Source: an uncultured Erysipelotrichaceae bacterium
GTDB lineage: Bacteria > Bacillota_I > Bacilli_A > RFN20 > CAG-826
DNA length: 5,904 nt
Assembly (NCBI GenBank): GCA_902791085.1
Contig: CADAUN010000093.1
Location: 1 to 5,904, forward strand
Direction of reading: 5' to 3'
Shown here: one piece after another, positions 5,496-5,904 of the stretch
How the letters are laid out: each line of letters starts with the position of its first letter
How positions within the stretch are numbered: the first letter of the stretch is position 1
Position numbers and translations under genes: made by a program
The notes under the pieces: generated by a model
Told to the model about the DNA's origin: nothing
The model's input: only the letters and a program-made list of their open reading frames with translations
Databases searched by the model: none

Positions 5496-5904
5496 TCACT
5501 TGATTTTTTCTTGATAAAACCGAAAAGCAGAAGGAATCGCGTAACGGCTTTTCATCTCTTCCGGCGTCACGTATAACAGTCCATCCTTTTCCCATTTCGT
5601 TCGGAGAGAGATTTCATATCCGACCATATTCCAAATCAAATGGGTGAAGACATGACGGGATTTGCCCAAGGAACGAAAAGAATCATAGAGGATGTGATTT
5701 TCTTGCAGTTTTTGTTGGAGAACAGCTTTTGTTGCCATTCCTTCCCAATGAGGGAATTCATAAAGATTGGCAAGCAATCCTTGACTTGGGCGTTGACGGA
5801 TCGCATAACGTCCGTCGAAACGAAGCAACAATACGGTTATCCGTTCTTGTTTTTTCGTTTTTGCTAAGGAAGCAACGGGATAATTCATTTCTTGATGGGC
5901 TTGA
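5496..5904 (-). CDS. mutY: Adenine DNA glycosylase MutY, C-terminal domain (5'-partial)
   Basis: MutY removes adenine paired with 8-oxoguanine, starting base-excision repair that prevents G-to-T changes. The 135 visible residues are the NUDIX-like C-terminal domain that reads 8-oxoG. They show the post-cluster linker (NYPVASLAKTKKQ, 7-19), the first strand (ITVLLLRFDGRYAIRQRP, 22-39), GLLANLYEFPHWEG (42-55, the family's GLLxxLYEFP) and RHVFTHLIWNMVGYE (83-97). In the last, Phe-Thr-His (86-88) matches the FSH loop that probes 8-oxoG, with Thr in place of Ser. The ending YAIPSAFRFYQEKI (121-134) is also typical. The helix-hairpin-helix catalytic domain and 4Fe-4S cysteines lie beyond base 5904; the frame is open to the edge (AHQE before Met6), so the ATG at 5888 is internal and not a start. 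It ends at the shared bidirectional terminator. Confidence 0.93.
   Translation of the reverse strand, partial: QAHQEMNYPVASLAKTKKQERITVLLLRFDGRYAIRQRPSQGLLANLYEFPHWEGMATKAVLQQKLQENHILYDSFRSLGKSRHVFTHLIWNMVGYEISLRTKWEKDGLLYVTPEEMKSRYAIPSAFRFYQEKIK

Noticed and set aside
1..5904. A novel defence, mobile or toxin-antitoxin system
   Set aside because: No transposase, integrase, nuclease pair, terminal repeats, CRISPR repeats or attachment-site duplications are visible; genes are of housekeeping, transport or single-enzyme types.

Overview
The window looks like chromosomal DNA of a low-to-moderate-GC Gram-positive-type bacterium (Bacillota/Mycoplasmatota side). The signs are strong GGAGG-type ribosome sites, a Ser-rich-linker lipoprotein, a Bacillota-style Mn2+ riboswitch with a U-tract terminator, and U-tract terminators generally. 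TGA is a normal stop here (it ends the exchanger and the unknown membrane protein), so a Mycoplasma-type code is unlikely. A genus cannot be named from this sequence alone.

Layout. (1) 1-351, plus: C-terminal ATP-binding half of a PhoR/WalK-like sensor histidine kinase, cut by the window start. (2) 292-1332, minus: a two-repeat CaCA (Na+/Ca2+-exchanger-like) cation antiporter, converging on and overlapping the kinase by 60 bp. (3) 1333-1555: the antiporter's leader, holding a recognisable yybP-ykoY (Mn2+) riboswitch aptamer, an overlapping intrinsic terminator and a long-spaced inverted repeat. (4) 1556-2635, minus: a membrane protein of unknown family with an acidic N-terminal cytosolic region. 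(5) 2636-2907: divergent intergenic region. (6) 2908-4548, plus: a lipid-anchored M6-family zinc metalloprotease, followed 2 bp later by a minimal GNAT-like acetyltransferase (4551-4820). (7) 4888-5430, plus: a four-helix membrane protein of unknown function. (8) A bidirectional terminator at 5432-5490. (9) 5496-5904, minus: the C-terminal 8-oxoG-recognition domain of MutY, cut by the window end.

How they work together. The clearest functional unit is riboswitch plus antiporter. The aptamer's 3' P1 strand is also the 5' arm of the terminator, which predicts a Mn2+-ON transcriptional switch and makes Mn2+ export the likely job of a protein that homology alone would label a Ca2+/Na+ exchanger. 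The protease and acetyltransferase probably share a transcript, but no shared pathway is evident. The kinase and MutY are ordinary housekeeping or regulatory genes. I saw no mobile element, CRISPR array, tRNA or rRNA, and no convincing new multi-gene system.
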